A stretch of 64,000 nucleotides of DNA, from positions 59,365 through 123,364 of the forward strand of contig NZ_JAAIKO010000021.1 in assembly GCF_016107395.1 (NCBI RefSeq), given 5' to 3'. Source of the stretch: Streptomyces fildesensis. Its GTDB lineage: Bacteria; Actinomycetota; Actinomycetes; Streptomycetales; Streptomycetaceae. The notes under the pieces are model-generated. The model saw only the letters and a list, made by a program, of their open reading frames with translations, had not been told where the DNA came from and searched no databases. Made by a program: the position numbers and the translations under genes. Positions 24,682 to 33,231 of the stretch are shown here, in pieces. The number at the start of each line of letters is the position of its first letter. The first letter of the stretch is position 1.

Positions 24682-27276
24682 GTGGCGTCGCTGACGTACG
24701 ACCTGACCCTCGCCGGGCTCTCGGTCGGCAGCGCCGCCGCGCTCACCGGCATCGGGCTGGTGGTCACCTATCGCGCGACGGGGGTGTTCAACCTCGCGCA
24801 CGGCGCGATCGCGATGGTGACGGCGTACGTCCTGCGGGAGCTGGTGGTGGTCCACGGCTGGCCGCCGGCACCCGCGGCGGCCGTCAGCCTGCTGGTGGTC
24901 GCGCCGGGCATCGGACTCGCGCTGGACCGCGTCGTGTTCCGGCCGCTGGCGGCCCGCGAGGCGGGCCCGGCGGAGACGCTCGTCGCCACGCTGGGGGTGT
25001 TCGTCCTGCTGGTCGGCGCCGCGTATCTGGCGTGGGGAGGCGACGCGCGCGGCGACGCGCCCGTCATCGTGCCGGACGATCCCTGGGCGCAGCTCGCCGC
25101 GGTGGTCGCACTGGCGGGCGCGGTCGGCGCCGTCACCCGCTGGACGCGGTTCGGGACGCGGCTGCGGGCGGTCGTCGACGACCGGCGGCTCGCCGTGCTG
25201 GGCGGGATCGACGCGGACCGGGTCGCGGCGGCCGGCTGGGCGTTCGGTGCCTTCGCCGCGGGTCTGGGCGGGGTGCTGCTCGCGCCGTATCTGCGGCTCG
25301 ATCCGTACGGGCTGTCGCTGCTGGTCATGGAGACGATGGCGGTCGCGGTCGCCGCCGGGATGCGCAGTCTGCCGGTGGCGGTCGGGGTCGCGGTGGCGGT
25401 CGGCGTGGGGCAGAGCCAGCTCACCCGGCTGCATCCGGGCGGCAGTTGGCAGGAGCCACTGCTGCAGGCCGTGGGCGCCAACCTGTTCGTCGTCGCCCTG
25501 CTGATAGCGGCGCTGCTGATGCCCGCGATCGGTGACGCGTCGCCGGATGCCGCGCCCGCGCCGCCGGTCACCGCCCGGTTCCGGGCTCCGCCCTGGGCCT
25601 GGGCGGTCTGCGGCCTCCTCTTCCTGCTGCCGCTCGGCCTGGCGGGCACCGATCTGACCACGTCCGTGCAGGTACCCGCGATGGGGCTGATCCTGCTCTC
25701 GCTGGTCGTCGTCACCGGCCTCGGCGGCCAGATCTCCCTCGGGCAGGCCGCCTACGCCGGGCTCGGCGCCCTGTTCACCGCGCTGCTCGCGGCCGGCCGC
25801 TTTCCCGCGGTGCCCGCGCTCCCCGAACTGCCCGCGCTCGCCCTCGCGGTGCTCCTCGTCGCTCCCCTCGGGCTGCTCACCGGTGCGCCGGCCGTCCGGC
25901 GGCGCGGTCTGGCGCTCGCGCTCGCGACGTTCGCGGTGGGGGTCGCGGTGAGCCGGTTCGTCTTCGCGCAGCCGTACGCCACCTCGGGACTGGATCTGCG
26001 GCGCCCCGCCGGGTTCACCGCCGACCGGGCGTACTACGTCCTCGAACTCGTGCTGCTGGCCGCCTCGCTGGTCTCTGTGCACCTGCTGCGCCGGGGCAGG
26101 ACGGGACGCGCCCTGGCCGCGATCCGCGACCACGAGGCGGGCGCCGCGGCGGCCGGGGTGCCCGTGCCCGCTCTGAAGCTGTTCACGTTCGTGGCGGGTG
26201 CGGGGTTCGCGGCGCTGGGCGGCGGACTGCTCGGGATGGGCGTCCGGAGCTTCGACGTCGCGTCCTTCGACCCGCTGCGCGGGCTGTTGTGGTTCGCCGC
26301 CGTGGTCGTCCTCGGCGCGGACAGCCCGCTCGGCGCGATGGCCGCGGCGGCCCTCCTCGTCGGTCTCGACGCCGGGACGAAGGAGGGCGTCGCCGCCGCG
26401 GTCGTCGGCGTCCTCGCCGTGCTGCTCGGCCGCACCCCCGGCGGCCTTCCCGCCGCCCTGCGGCTCCGGTACCCGGCCTTCGCGGCGGCTGTCCTGCCGG
26501 CTCGCGACCGCCGCCCGGTCCTGGTGCGCCGCCCGAAGGCGCGTGGGGCCGTGGCAGCCGGCGAAGCACGGCTGACCGCGCGACGGATATCGCTCGGCTA
26601 CGACGGCATCACGGCTGTCGACGGCGTGGACCTCACCGTGTCACCGGGCAGGGTGACGGCGCTGACCGGGCCCAACGGGGCCGGCAAGAGCACGCTGTTC
26701 GACTGTCTGTGCGGAACGGCCCGGCCGCGACGCGGCCGGGTGCTGCTGGACGGCCGGGACATCACCCGGCTGCCGCCGCACCGCCGGGCCCGGCTCGGGC
26801 TGGCACGCACGTTCCAGCAACTGGCGGTCTTCCCCGGGCTGACGGTCGGCGAGAACATCAGGATCGGCGCGGAACAGGGCGCGGTACGCGACCCGGAGGC
26901 GGTCGAACGGATCCTGCGGCTGCTCGCGCTGGGCCCCGTACGCGACGTTCCCGCCGCGGGCCTGCCGACCGGCACGCTGCGCCGGGTGGAGCTGGGACGG
27001 GCGCTGGCGGGCGCGCCCCGGGTGCTGCTGCTCGACGAGCCCGCCGCCGGGCTCGACAGCGCCGAGATCGGAGCGCTGCGCGACGTGCTGCGCGCACTGG
27101 CCGCCGACGGCATGGCGCTGCTGCTCGTGGAGCACGACCTCGAACTCGTCGGGGCGCTCGCCGACATCGTGTACGTCATGACCGACGGCCGGATCACCGC
27201 GACGGGCCCGCCCGGCACCGTGCTCACCACCCCACCACCGTCGGAGACGGTGCCGGAGCCAAGGGGCTCCCGATGA
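24682..27276 (+). CDS. Fused LivH-LivM-LivG: two permeases and an ATPase in one protein
   Basis: An 864-residue protein joining three subunits normally made separately. Residues 1-285 are a LivH-like permease (FNLAHGAIAMVTAYV), about 300-600 a LivM-like permease (GLGGQISLGQAAYAGLGALFTALL), and 630-855 an ABC ATPase with Walker A GPNGAGKST (663-671), Q-loop ARTFQQ, Walker B LLLDEPAAGLD and H-loop VEHD. The signature is degenerate: LPTGTLRRVELGRAL where LivG has LS(Y/G)GQQRR. It would import or export a small polar solute with the binding protein on the opposite strand. It overlaps the second ATPase gene by ATGA. Confidence 0.88.
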   Translation: MASLTYDLTLAGLSVGSAAALTGIGLVVTYRATGVFNLAHGAIAMVTAYVLRELVVVHGWPPAPAAAVSLLVVAPGIGLALDRVVFRPLAAREAGPAETLVATLGVFVLLVGAAYLAWGGDARGDAPVIVPDDPWAQLAAVVALAGAVGAVTRWTRFGTRLRAVVDDRRLAVLGGIDADRVAAAGWAFGAFAAGLGGVLLAPYLRLDPYGLSLLVMETMAVAVAAGMRSLPVAVGVAVAVGVGQSQLTRLHPGGSWQEPLLQAVGANLFVVALLIAALLMPAIGDASPDAAPAPPVTARFRAPPWAWAVCGLLFLLPLGLAGTDLTTSVQVPAMGLILLSLVVVTGLGGQISLGQAAYAGLGALFTALLAAGRFPAVPALPELPALALAVLLVAPLGLLTGAPAVRRRGLALALATFAVGVAVSRFVFAQPYATSGLDLRRPAGFTADRAYYVLELVLLAASLVSVHLLRRGRTGRALAAIRDHEAGAAAAGVPVPALKLFTFVAGAGFAALGGGLLGMGVRSFDVASFDPLRGLLWFAAVVVLGADSPLGAMAAAALLVGLDAGTKEGVAAAVVGVLAVLLGRTPGGLPAALRLRYPAFAAAVLPARDRRPVLVRRPKARGAVAAGEARLTARRISLGYDGITAVDGVDLTVSPGRVTALTGPNGAGKSTLFDCLCGTARPRRGRVLLDGRDITRLPPHRRARLGLARTFQQLAVFPGLTVGENIRIGAEQGAVRDPEAVERILRLLALGPVRDVPAAGLPTGTLRRVELGRALAGAPRVLLLDEPAAGLDSAEIGALRDVLRALAADGMALLLVEHDLELVGALADIVYVMTDGRITATGPPGTVLTTPPPSETVPEPRGSR

Positions 27277-27980
27277 GCGTGGAGATCGCGCTGTACGGGG
27301 CGAGGGTGCGCTACGGCCCGCTGGAGGCGCTGCACGGGGTCGATCTGGTGGTGCCGCGCGGCAGCGTCACCGTGCTGCTCGGGCGCAACGGAGCGGGCCG
27401 TACCACCGCGCTGCACGCCCTCGCCGGCTCGGTGCCGCTGAGCGCGGGCCGGGTGCTGTGGCGGGGCGCCGACGTGACCCGGCTGCCCGCGCACCGGCGG
27501 GCCCGGCTCGGGCTGGCGTTCGTACCGGACCGGCGGCCGGTCTTCGGCTCGCTGACCGTGGCCGAGAACCTGGCGCTGTTCACGGACCAAGGGCAGGACC
27601 ACGGCCAGGAGCCCGCACTCGACGCGCTCGAGGCGCTGGCCACGTCCGAGGTGTTCGCGGTGTTTCCCGCGCTGCGCCCGCTGCTCGGCCGCCGGGCGGG
27701 GACGCTCTCCGGCGGCGAGCAGCGGATGCTGGCGGTGTCGCGGGCACTGCTGACGCGGGCCCGGCTCGTCCTGCTGGACGAGCCGGGCCTCGGACTGTCA
27801 CCCCGGGCCGCGGCGCACGCCTACGGGGCGCTGGGGGGCCTCACGGCGGGCGGTGGGCGCACCGTCGTCGTGGCGGAGCAGCGGCTGCCCGCCGCGCTGC
27901 GCCCGGCGACCACCGTGGTCCATGAACTGCGGCGCGGGGAGGTGGTGTTCACAGGCGAGCCCGCGGAGCGTCCGGAATGA
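27273..27980 (+). CDS. LivF-type ABC ATPase with an Arg in Walker A
   Basis: A 235-residue ABC ATPase of the LivF group. The signature LSGGEQR and Walker B LVLLDEP are intact, but Walker A reads GRNGAGRTT: the ATP-binding Lys is Arg (codon CGT). The H-loop position is Gln (VAEQRL), as usual for LivF. With the fused protein this would give one complete ATP site (Walker A of the fusion, signature of this protein) and one defective site. The start overlaps the stop of the fusion gene (ATGA). Its 3' end overlaps the convergent Rpf-like gene by 32 bp. Confidence 0.88.
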   Translation: MSVEIALYGARVRYGPLEALHGVDLVVPRGSVTVLLGRNGAGRTTALHALAGSVPLSAGRVLWRGADVTRLPAHRRARLGLAFVPDRRPVFGSLTVAENLALFTDQGQDHGQEPALDALEALATSEVFAVFPALRPLLGRRAGTLSGGEQRMLAVSRALLTRARLVLLDEPGLGLSPRAAAHAYGALGGLTAGGGRTVVVAEQRLPAALRPATTVVHELRRGEVVFTGEPAERPE

Positions 27981-28575
27981 GCAGCGTCGTGCCGACGTCG
28001 AGCCGGTCCGGGTCGGCGCCGATCACCTTCTGGTTGACCCGGTACAGCTCCTGCCAGCCGCCGCGCACCGCGAACTTCGTGGCGATCGACTGCAGGGTGT
28101 CGCCCGCCACGACGGTGTGCACGCGGCCCGTGAGGTTCTGTTCCTTGGCGCAGACGGGCCAGGCGTCCCAGCCCTGGACGCGCTGTACCTCCTGCGCGAC
28201 GGCGATCTGCTGCGCCGGGGTGGCCAGATCGGCCCGCGGCGCGTACTTCAGACCGCCGAACTCCTCCCAGGTCGGCTGCCAGAACTGCAGTCCGCCGTAG
28301 TAGCCGTTGCCGGAGTTGATGTGCCAGTCGCCGCTGCTCTCGCACATCGCGAGGCCCTCCCACACCGTGGGGCGGGGGACCGCCGGGGTGCCCGCGTGGG
28401 CGGCGGTCCCGGTGGTGGTGGGCGTGTCCCCGTGCGCGGGTGGGGTGTCGGCGCGGGCGGGTGCGGCCGAGAGCGGGAGCAGGGCGGCCAGGACGGTGGC
28501 GGCGGTTGCCGCGAGGACCATGGCCCGGCGCCCGACCAGTACGTTCATGCGATGAAATGAGGACAGGTCGTTCAT
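27949..28575 (-). CDS. Rpf-like transglycosylase with LysM domain
   Basis: A 208-residue secreted cell-wall enzyme. After a signal peptide (to about residue 43) and a Thr/Pro linker, the Rpf/transglycosylase-like domain shows WEGLAMCESSGDWHINSGNGYYGGLQFWQPTW with the catalytic Glu in CESSG. A LysM domain follows (VHTVVAGDTLQSIATKF) and binds peptidoglycan. Relatives cleave glycan strands during germination or growth restart. ATG 28575 is taken; ATG 28548 is possible. Its end overlaps the ATPase gene on the other strand. Confidence 0.9.
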   Translation of the reverse strand: MNDLSSFHRMNVLVGRRAMVLAATAATVLAALLPLSAAPARADTPPAHGDTPTTTGTAAHAGTPAVPRPTVWEGLAMCESSGDWHINSGNGYYGGLQFWQPTWEEFGGLKYAPRADLATPAQQIAVAQEVQRVQGWDAWPVCAKEQNLTGRVHTVVAGDTLQSIATKFAVRGGWQELYRVNQKVIGADPDRLDVGTTLLIPDAPRARL

Positions 28576-28611
28576 AGCGGGTCACGCTAAGCACGCCCTG
28601 TCCGCTCCCGG

Positions 28612-28638
28612 CGCCCGGCGCGCGCGGCGCGCCGGGCG
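28612..28638 (-). terminator. Likely terminator of the second Rpf-like gene
   Basis: A 12-bp perfect stem (CGCCCGGCGCGC against its complement) with a 3-nt loop lies 65 nt past that stop and before the start of the LysM gene. Confidence 0.5.
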
Positions 28639-28702
28639 TCCCACCCGGTCGGAGCAGCCGTCCTGAACCGATGTCAGGCCGAATGCCACGCCGAGGAAGC
28701 CG

Positions 28703-29239
28703 TCACCAGGCGGGCCACCAGGCCGGCGCGCGGACCGCCAGCGGGGCTCCGGCCGCCCGGGACGTGACCGCGATCGCCGCGCGCTCCTGGCTGCGGCTCG
28801 GGTGTTCGGCGGCCTGCGGCGGCTGCGCCTTCGGCCGTACCGTCTTCGTCTTCGGGGGTGTCGCCTTGGGAGTGCCGGCGGACGGCGCGTCGCCGTACGC
28901 TCCGGCGCGGCGGGCGCAGACCGGCCACGCTCCCCAGCCGCTCGACCGCTGCACCTTGGTCGCTATCGCGATCTGCTGCTCGCGGGAGGCCTTGTCGGCG
29001 GTCGGGGCGTACTGCGTGCCGCCGTTCGACCGCCAGGTGCCGGCGGCGAACTGCAGTCCGCCGTAGTAGCCGTTGCCGTTGTTGATGTGCCAGTTGCCGC
29101 CGCTCTCGCACTTGGCGATGCGGTCCCACACTCCGCTGTCGGCCGCCGCGGCCTGTCCTCCGGCGGCCAGGACGGCCAGCGGGCTCAGTGCCGCCATGCC
29201 GGTGAGCACAGCGATGACTCGGTACTTGGCCAAGACCAT
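28703..29239 (-). CDS. Rpf-like transglycosylase with Lys/Pro tail
   Basis: A 178-residue secreted protein. A signal peptide (MVLAKYRVIAVLTGMAALSP ... to about 34) is followed directly by the Rpf domain, SGVWDRIAKCESGGNWHINN and QQIAIATKVQRSSGWGAWPVC, with the catalytic Glu in KCESGG. The C-terminal half is Lys/Pro/Ala-rich (TPKATPPKTKTVRPKAQPP) and may bind the wall. AGAGGGA precedes ATG 29239. A promoter lies on the minus strand at 29354-29383. The two Rpf-like genes in tandem suggest related roles in cell-wall remodelling. Confidence 0.9.
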   Translation of the reverse strand: MVLAKYRVIAVLTGMAALSPLAVLAAGGQAAAADSGVWDRIAKCESGGNWHINNGNGYYGGLQFAAGTWRSNGGTQYAPTADKASREQQIAIATKVQRSSGWGAWPVCARRAGAYGDAPSAGTPKATPPKTKTVRPKAQPPQAAEHPSRSQERAAIAVTSRAAGAPLAVRAPAWWPAW

Positions 29240-29705
29240 GGATTCCCTCTCCACGGACCCGGGGTTCCCCCTACGTGCCTCGAGAACGCGCACCGGCGCG
29301 TCTGACGCCGGTGCCCGTCCGAACCCGGGCGGTGCTCTTTGCACACGAGCCGAGAACCTAGACACCCCAGGTGCACCGAATCAACCAAATCCGGTTCGTT
29401 GCAGGCCACTTGACGGTTACCCGAAGTAAGGACGTATTTTCGCCGTCCAATTGACGCGTCCTTGTCACCCTAAATCGTGATGGGTGCCGCACCGGCTGTG
29501 ACCCACTTCACCGCGGCAGGAACTTCCCTCCGGACGGAATCTCGACAGGGAGTGAGATCCTCCGGGTCGCCGGTCACCCTGCGCACCCGGCGGCGGGAAC
29601 GGATGTGCCGCAAAGCGTGACCCTCACCACAGGTCGTCCGTTGTCACTGTGCGCGGGGGAACGCCCTGCGCAGCAAACCGCAGCCGCACAGTCAAGGAGG
29701 CCTCC
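29240..29705. other. Divergent regulatory region between the Rpf-like gene and a conserved unknown
   Basis: 466 bp without a gene. Minus strand: TTGATT (29378-29383), 18 nt, TAGGTT (29354-29359), giving a leader of about 110 nt; the GCACCGGCG / CGCCGGTGC repeat within it can form a hairpin. Plus strand: TTGACG (29410-29415), 19 nt, TATTTT (29435-29440), weaker. AAGGACG and CGTCCTT (29427-29463) form an inverted repeat. The c-di-AMP riboswitch seen before many actinobacterial rpf genes is not recognised. Confidence 0.45.
29354..29383 (-). promoter_or_regulatory. Promoter of the Rpf-like gene
   Basis: TTGATT (-35), 18-nt spacer, TAGGTT (-10), both close to the Streptomyces housekeeping consensus. 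Confidence 0.5.
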
Positions 29706-30521
29706 GTGCCGCCCATGCTCGACGTCAGCGCCGAGGTACGCGCCGAGATCGGCGAGGAGGAGGCCACGCGTCTGCTCGCCGGGGAGAACGCCCCGGGGAC
29801 GTACGACTGCACCTCCTGCCGCACCCCCGGCGACACCGGCCAGGAGCGCACCAGCACCGTCCTGTTCGTCAGCGACGAGACCGCGGTGCTCGCCTTCGCC
29901 CACGCGACCTGCATCCCCTCGCAGGTGGTGCCGGTCTCGGAGGAGCAGCTCCAGGGCGCGGTGCGCAGCATCACCGCGGACGACGCGGCCGGCGGCACGG
30001 CGTCCGCCCTGGTGGACGGCGCCCGGGAGGCCGGGGCCGCGGCCGCGCCGCGCCAGGCGGTGCTGGGCATCACCTGCGGGCTCGTCCTGGTCGAGGGAAC
30101 GCTCCGGCCGGCCCTGGTGGTCGAACCGACCGGCGCCATCAGCCGCCCGGGCTCCACCGCCGACGGGGACGACTTCCTCCCCCTCATGATCGAGCAGGGC
30201 TTCATGCCCCAGCTCGACCTGGCGGTACCGCCGCCCGCCCTGAGCGGCTGGTCGGTGCTGCTGGCCATGGGCCAGTTGCACGCGGTCCTGCAGCCGAGTG
30301 CCGGCGGCCCCGCCGTCTCCTGGTGGCAGGCCCACCAGCCGCTGCAGGTGAGCGATGGCTGGCGCAGCGCGGTGAACCGCACCAACGAGGTGTACGTCTA
30401 CGCCGCCCCGGCCGACTCGATCGGCCGTCAGCCGCGCGAGGACCTGATGCGTGACGCGCTGGAGCGCGCGGCCGCCCGCGGGCTGCTGGTCGGTGCGACG
30501 ATGCCGCTCTCGGGCACCTGA
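29706..30521 (+). CDS. Conserved actinobacterial protein of unknown function
   Basis: A 271-residue soluble protein. Notable parts are YDCTSCRTPGDTG with a Cys-x2-Cys (about 33-45), a fold with VLFVSDETAVLAFAHATCIPSQVVPVSEEQL, and an ending VYVYAAPADSIGRQPREDLMRDALERAAARGLLVGATMPL. No membrane segment. I do not recognise a named family. GTG 29706 is chosen because AAGGAGG lies 5 nt upstream; ATG 29715 would be 14 nt away. A strong terminator follows at 30586. Confidence 0.8.
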   Translation: MPPMLDVSAEVRAEIGEEEATRLLAGENAPGTYDCTSCRTPGDTGQERTSTVLFVSDETAVLAFAHATCIPSQVVPVSEEQLQGAVRSITADDAAGGTASALVDGAREAGAAAAPRQAVLGITCGLVLVEGTLRPALVVEPTGAISRPGSTADGDDFLPLMIEQGFMPQLDLAVPPPALSGWSVLLAMGQLHAVLQPSAGGPAVSWWQAHQPLQVSDGWRSAVNRTNEVYVYAAPADSIGRQPREDLMRDALERAAARGLLVGATMPLSGT

Positions 30522-30585
30522 GCGGCCCGTGCGGCCCGGGGCCCCGCCTCGCACCACCGAACGGCGCAGCGCACCGCTGAACGAA

Positions 30586-30615
30586 GGGGCGCGTACGGAA
30601 ACCCGTACGCGCCCC
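30586..30615 (+). terminator. Terminator of the conserved unknown at 29706
   Basis: A perfect 13-bp stem (GGGGCGCGTACGG against its complement) with an AAAC tetraloop, 65 nt past the stop. Confidence 0.75.
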
Positions 30616-30690
30616 CTCTCGTGCGACCGAAGATCCGCATTTACCCCGTGCTGCCCGCATCTTGGACGGTAAGCAGTCGTTGGCACATTC

Positions 30691-30993
30691 GTGCACACCT
30701 TTGACGCCTTCTCCCGAGTCCCCTACCAGAGCCAGATTCCGTCGATGCGCAGCGCGCAGGATCCCTCCGGGGTCGGCTCGGGCACGCCGATCTACGACGC
30801 TCTCTACTCGGAGTACCGCAGGCTGTTCCGAGCCCTGCCGGGTGACCGCTCCGGCGAGGAGGCCATGCAGTTCAACGCGTTCTCGGCGTGGCACGAGCAG
30901 CCGTACGACGCCGCGCCGGGCCGGCACCGCGGCAACCGCCCGGCCGCGGCGCTGCCGCCGGGCCGCACCGACAACCGGATGTACGGGCTCTAG
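30691..30993 (+). CDS. Small conserved Streptomyces protein of unknown function
   Basis: A 100-residue protein starting with GTG (30691). The N-terminus HTFDAFSRVPYQSQIPSMR and the middle SGTPIYDALYSEYRRLFRALPGDRSGEE look structured; the end is Arg/Pro-rich and disordered (GRHRGNRPAAALPPG). No known family was recognised. Normal codon bias and a terminator after the stop support a real gene. Its promoter must lie in 30616-30690. Confidence 0.65.
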   Translation: MHTFDAFSRVPYQSQIPSMRSAQDPSGVGSGTPIYDALYSEYRRLFRALPGDRSGEEAMQFNAFSAWHEQPYDAAPGRHRGNRPAAALPPGRTDNRMYGL

Positions 30994-31017
30994 ACGAGCT
31001 CCGGACGGGTCACACAC

Positions 31018-31063
31018 GGCCGGTCGTGGGGAGCGGGCCGCACGGGCCCGCGCCCCACCGGCC
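31018..31063. terminator. Bidirectional terminator between the small protein gene and der
   Basis: A long stem (GGCCGGT..TGGGG-GCGGGCC against its complement, a few internal mismatches) with a GCAC loop lies between convergent stops. Confidence 0.75.
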
Positions 31064-31067
31064 ACGA

Positions 31068-32525
31068 CTACTTGTTGCGGCCGCGCTTCTCGCGGACCCG
31101 CACCGAGACCTGGATCGGCGTGCCGACGAAGCCGAACTCCTCACGCAGCCGGCGCTCGACGAAACGACGGTAGCCCGCCTCGAGGAAGCCCGAGGCGAAG
31201 AGCACGAACCGCGGCGGCCGGGTGCCGGCCTGCGTGCCGAACAGGATGCGGGGCTGCTTGCCACCGCGGATCGGGTGCGGGTGGCCGGCGACCAGCTCGC
31301 CGAGGAAGGCATTGAGGCGGCCGGTCGGGATACGCGTCTCCCAGCCCGCGATGGCGGCCTCGATCGCCGGGACGAGCTTCTCCATGTGACGGCCGGTGAG
31401 CGCCGAGACGTTCACCCGCGGCGCCCACTGGACCTGGACGAGATCCTGCTCGATCTCGCGCTCCAGGTAATAGCGGCGCTCCTCGTCGATCTGGTCCCAC
31501 TTGTTGTAGGCGATGACGACGGCGCGCCCGGCCTCGACGGCCATGGTGATGATGCGGGTGTCCTGGACGCTGATCGACTCGGTCGTGTCGATCAGGACCA
31601 CCGCGACCTCCGCCTTGGTCAGCGCGGCAGCGGTCCGCAGCGACGCGTAGTAGTCCGCGCCTTCCTGCAGGTGCACGCGGCGGCGGATACCGGCGGTGTC
31701 GATGAACTTCCAGGTGATGCCGCCGAGCTCGATCAGCTCGTCGACCGGGTCGCGGGTGGTGCCGGCGACCTTGTCGACGACCACGCGGTGCTCACCGGCG
31801 ACGCGGTTGAGCAGGCTCGACTTGCCGACGTTCGGGCGGCCGATCAGGGCGATGCGGCGCGGGCCGCCGATCCCAGCACCGAAGGTCATCGCGGGCGCCT
31901 CGGGCAGCGCCTCCATGATCGCGTCGAGCAGGTCGCCGGTGCCACGGCCGTGCAGCGACGAGACGGCGTGCGGCTCGCCCAGGCCCAGGTTCCACAGTGC
32001 GGCGGCGTCCGCCTCGCCGGACTGGCCGTCCACCTTGTTGGCGGCGAGCACGACGGGCTTGCCGGACTTGCGCAGCAGCCGGACGACGGCCTCGTCGGTG
32101 TCGGTGGCGCCGACCGTGGAGTCCACGACGAAGACGACCGCGTCGGCCGCCTGGATCGCGAATTCGGCCTGGGCGGCGACGGAGGCGTCGATGCCGAGGA
32201 CGTCCTGCTCCCAGCCGCCGGTGTCGACGATGGTGAAGCGGCGGCCGTTCCAGTTCGCCTCGTAGTTGACCCGGTCGCGGGTGACGCCCGGCTTGTCCTC
32301 GACGACCGCCTCACGGCGGCCGATGATGCGGTTGACCAGCGTCGACTTGCCGACGTTCGGGCGGCCGACGACGGCGAGGACCGGGAGCGGGCCGTGGCCC
32401 GCCGCCGCCAGGTCGCCTGCGACCTCTTCGAGGTCGAAGCCTTCCTCGGCCGCGAGTTCCATGAACTCCGCGTACTCGTCGTCGCCGAGCGCGCCGACGT
32501 CGCCGTGTTCGTTCTGGTTGTCCAT
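31068..32525 (-). CDS. der: Ribosome assembly GTPase Der (EngA)
   Basis: A 485-residue protein with two tandem GTPase domains and a C-terminal KH-like domain. The first G domain starts at GRPNVGKSTLVN (with DTGGWEQD and NKVDG), the second at GRPNVGKSSLLNRV (with DTAGIRRR and YNKWDQ). RPPRFVLFASGF and VRVREKRGRNK at the end belong to the KH-like part. An acidic N-terminal extension (about 45 residues) is typical of actinobacteria. It is needed for 50S subunit assembly. GGAG lies 8 nt before ATG 32525. It ends the minus-strand cluster from aroH. Confidence 0.97.
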   Translation of the reverse strand: MDNQNEHGDVGALGDDEYAEFMELAAEEGFDLEEVAGDLAAAGHGPLPVLAVVGRPNVGKSTLVNRIIGRREAVVEDKPGVTRDRVNYEANWNGRRFTIVDTGGWEQDVLGIDASVAAQAEFAIQAADAVVFVVDSTVGATDTDEAVVRLLRKSGKPVVLAANKVDGQSGEADAAALWNLGLGEPHAVSSLHGRGTGDLLDAIMEALPEAPAMTFGAGIGGPRRIALIGRPNVGKSSLLNRVAGEHRVVVDKVAGTTRDPVDELIELGGITWKFIDTAGIRRRVHLQEGADYYASLRTAAALTKAEVAVVLIDTTESISVQDTRIITMAVEAGRAVVIAYNKWDQIDEERRYYLEREIEQDLVQVQWAPRVNVSALTGRHMEKLVPAIEAAIAGWETRIPTGRLNAFLGELVAGHPHPIRGGKQPRILFGTQAGTRPPRFVLFASGFLEAGYRRFVERRLREEFGFVGTPIQVSVRVREKRGRNK

Positions 32526-32574
32526 GAAAGCTTCTCCGTCGATCAACAGTGGTGGCTGCGGTACCTGATGTGGT

Positions 32575-33231
32575 TCAGCGGCCGGTGGCTTGCTTGGCGT
32601 GGGCCAGGTGCGCGGTGAGGCGCTCCTGGATGCGCAACGTGGCGTTGTCCATCGCCGAACGGGTACGTCGGCCGCTGGGGTCGCCCGCCTCGAACGGGTC
32701 GCCGAAAACGATGTCGATACGGCTGCGCAGTGGTGGCAGCCCCGATATCACCCGTCCCTGGCGGGCGCTGCCCAGGACGGCGACGGGTACGACGGGCGCG
32801 CCGGAGCGCACCGCGAAGTACGCCAGGCCGGAGCGGAGTTCCGAGAAGTCACCGACCCCGCGGGTGCCCTCCGGGAAGATCCCGAGCACTCCGCCGCGCG
32901 CCAGCACGCCGAGCGCGGCCGTGATGGCGGTGCGGTCGGCGCTGTAGCGGTCGACGGCGAGCTGCCCGATACCGCGCAGGAACGGGTCCAGCGGGCCGAC
33001 GAACGCTTCCTTCTTGACCAGGAAGTGCACGGGTCGCGGGGAGGTGCCGATGATCATCGGCCCGTCCACGTTGTGCGCGTGGTTGCCCGCCAGAATGACC
33101 GGCCCGTGGGCCGGCACCCGCCAGGCGCCGAGGACGCGGGGCCGCCACAGGCCGTTCATCAGGCCAATGCCGATGCGGCGGCCGACCGCCGCTCCGCGCG
33201 GGCCGGGCGCCGTCAGGGTCTGGGACGTCAC
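32575..33231 (-). CDS. 1-acylglycerol-3-phosphate acyltransferase-like protein (PlsC family)
   Basis: A 218-residue acyltransferase. The H-x4-D motif is NHAHNVDGP, and the substrate-binding block is IFPEGTRGVGDF. Such enzymes transfer acyl chains to lysophosphatidic acid at the inner membrane. It starts with GTG overlapping the cmk stop (GTGA), so the two are translated together; the cmk-acyltransferase-der order is conserved in actinobacteria. Its exact acceptor is not proven. Confidence 0.9.
   Translation of the reverse strand: MTSQTLTAPGPRGAAVGRRIGIGLMNGLWRPRVLGAWRVPAHGPVILAGNHAHNVDGPMIIGTSPRPVHFLVKKEAFVGPLDPFLRGIGQLAVDRYSADRTAITAALGVLARGGVLGIFPEGTRGVGDFSELRSGLAYFAVRSGAPVVPVAVLGSARQGRVISGLPPLRSRIDIVFGDPFEAGDPSGRRTRSAMDNATLRIQERLTAHLAHAKQATGR

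Noticed and set aside
29240..29400. c-di-AMP (ydaO-type) riboswitch before the Rpf-like gene
   Set aside because: The conserved GGGGTGAAT-type and CCGTCAGCTAACC-type blocks are missing.
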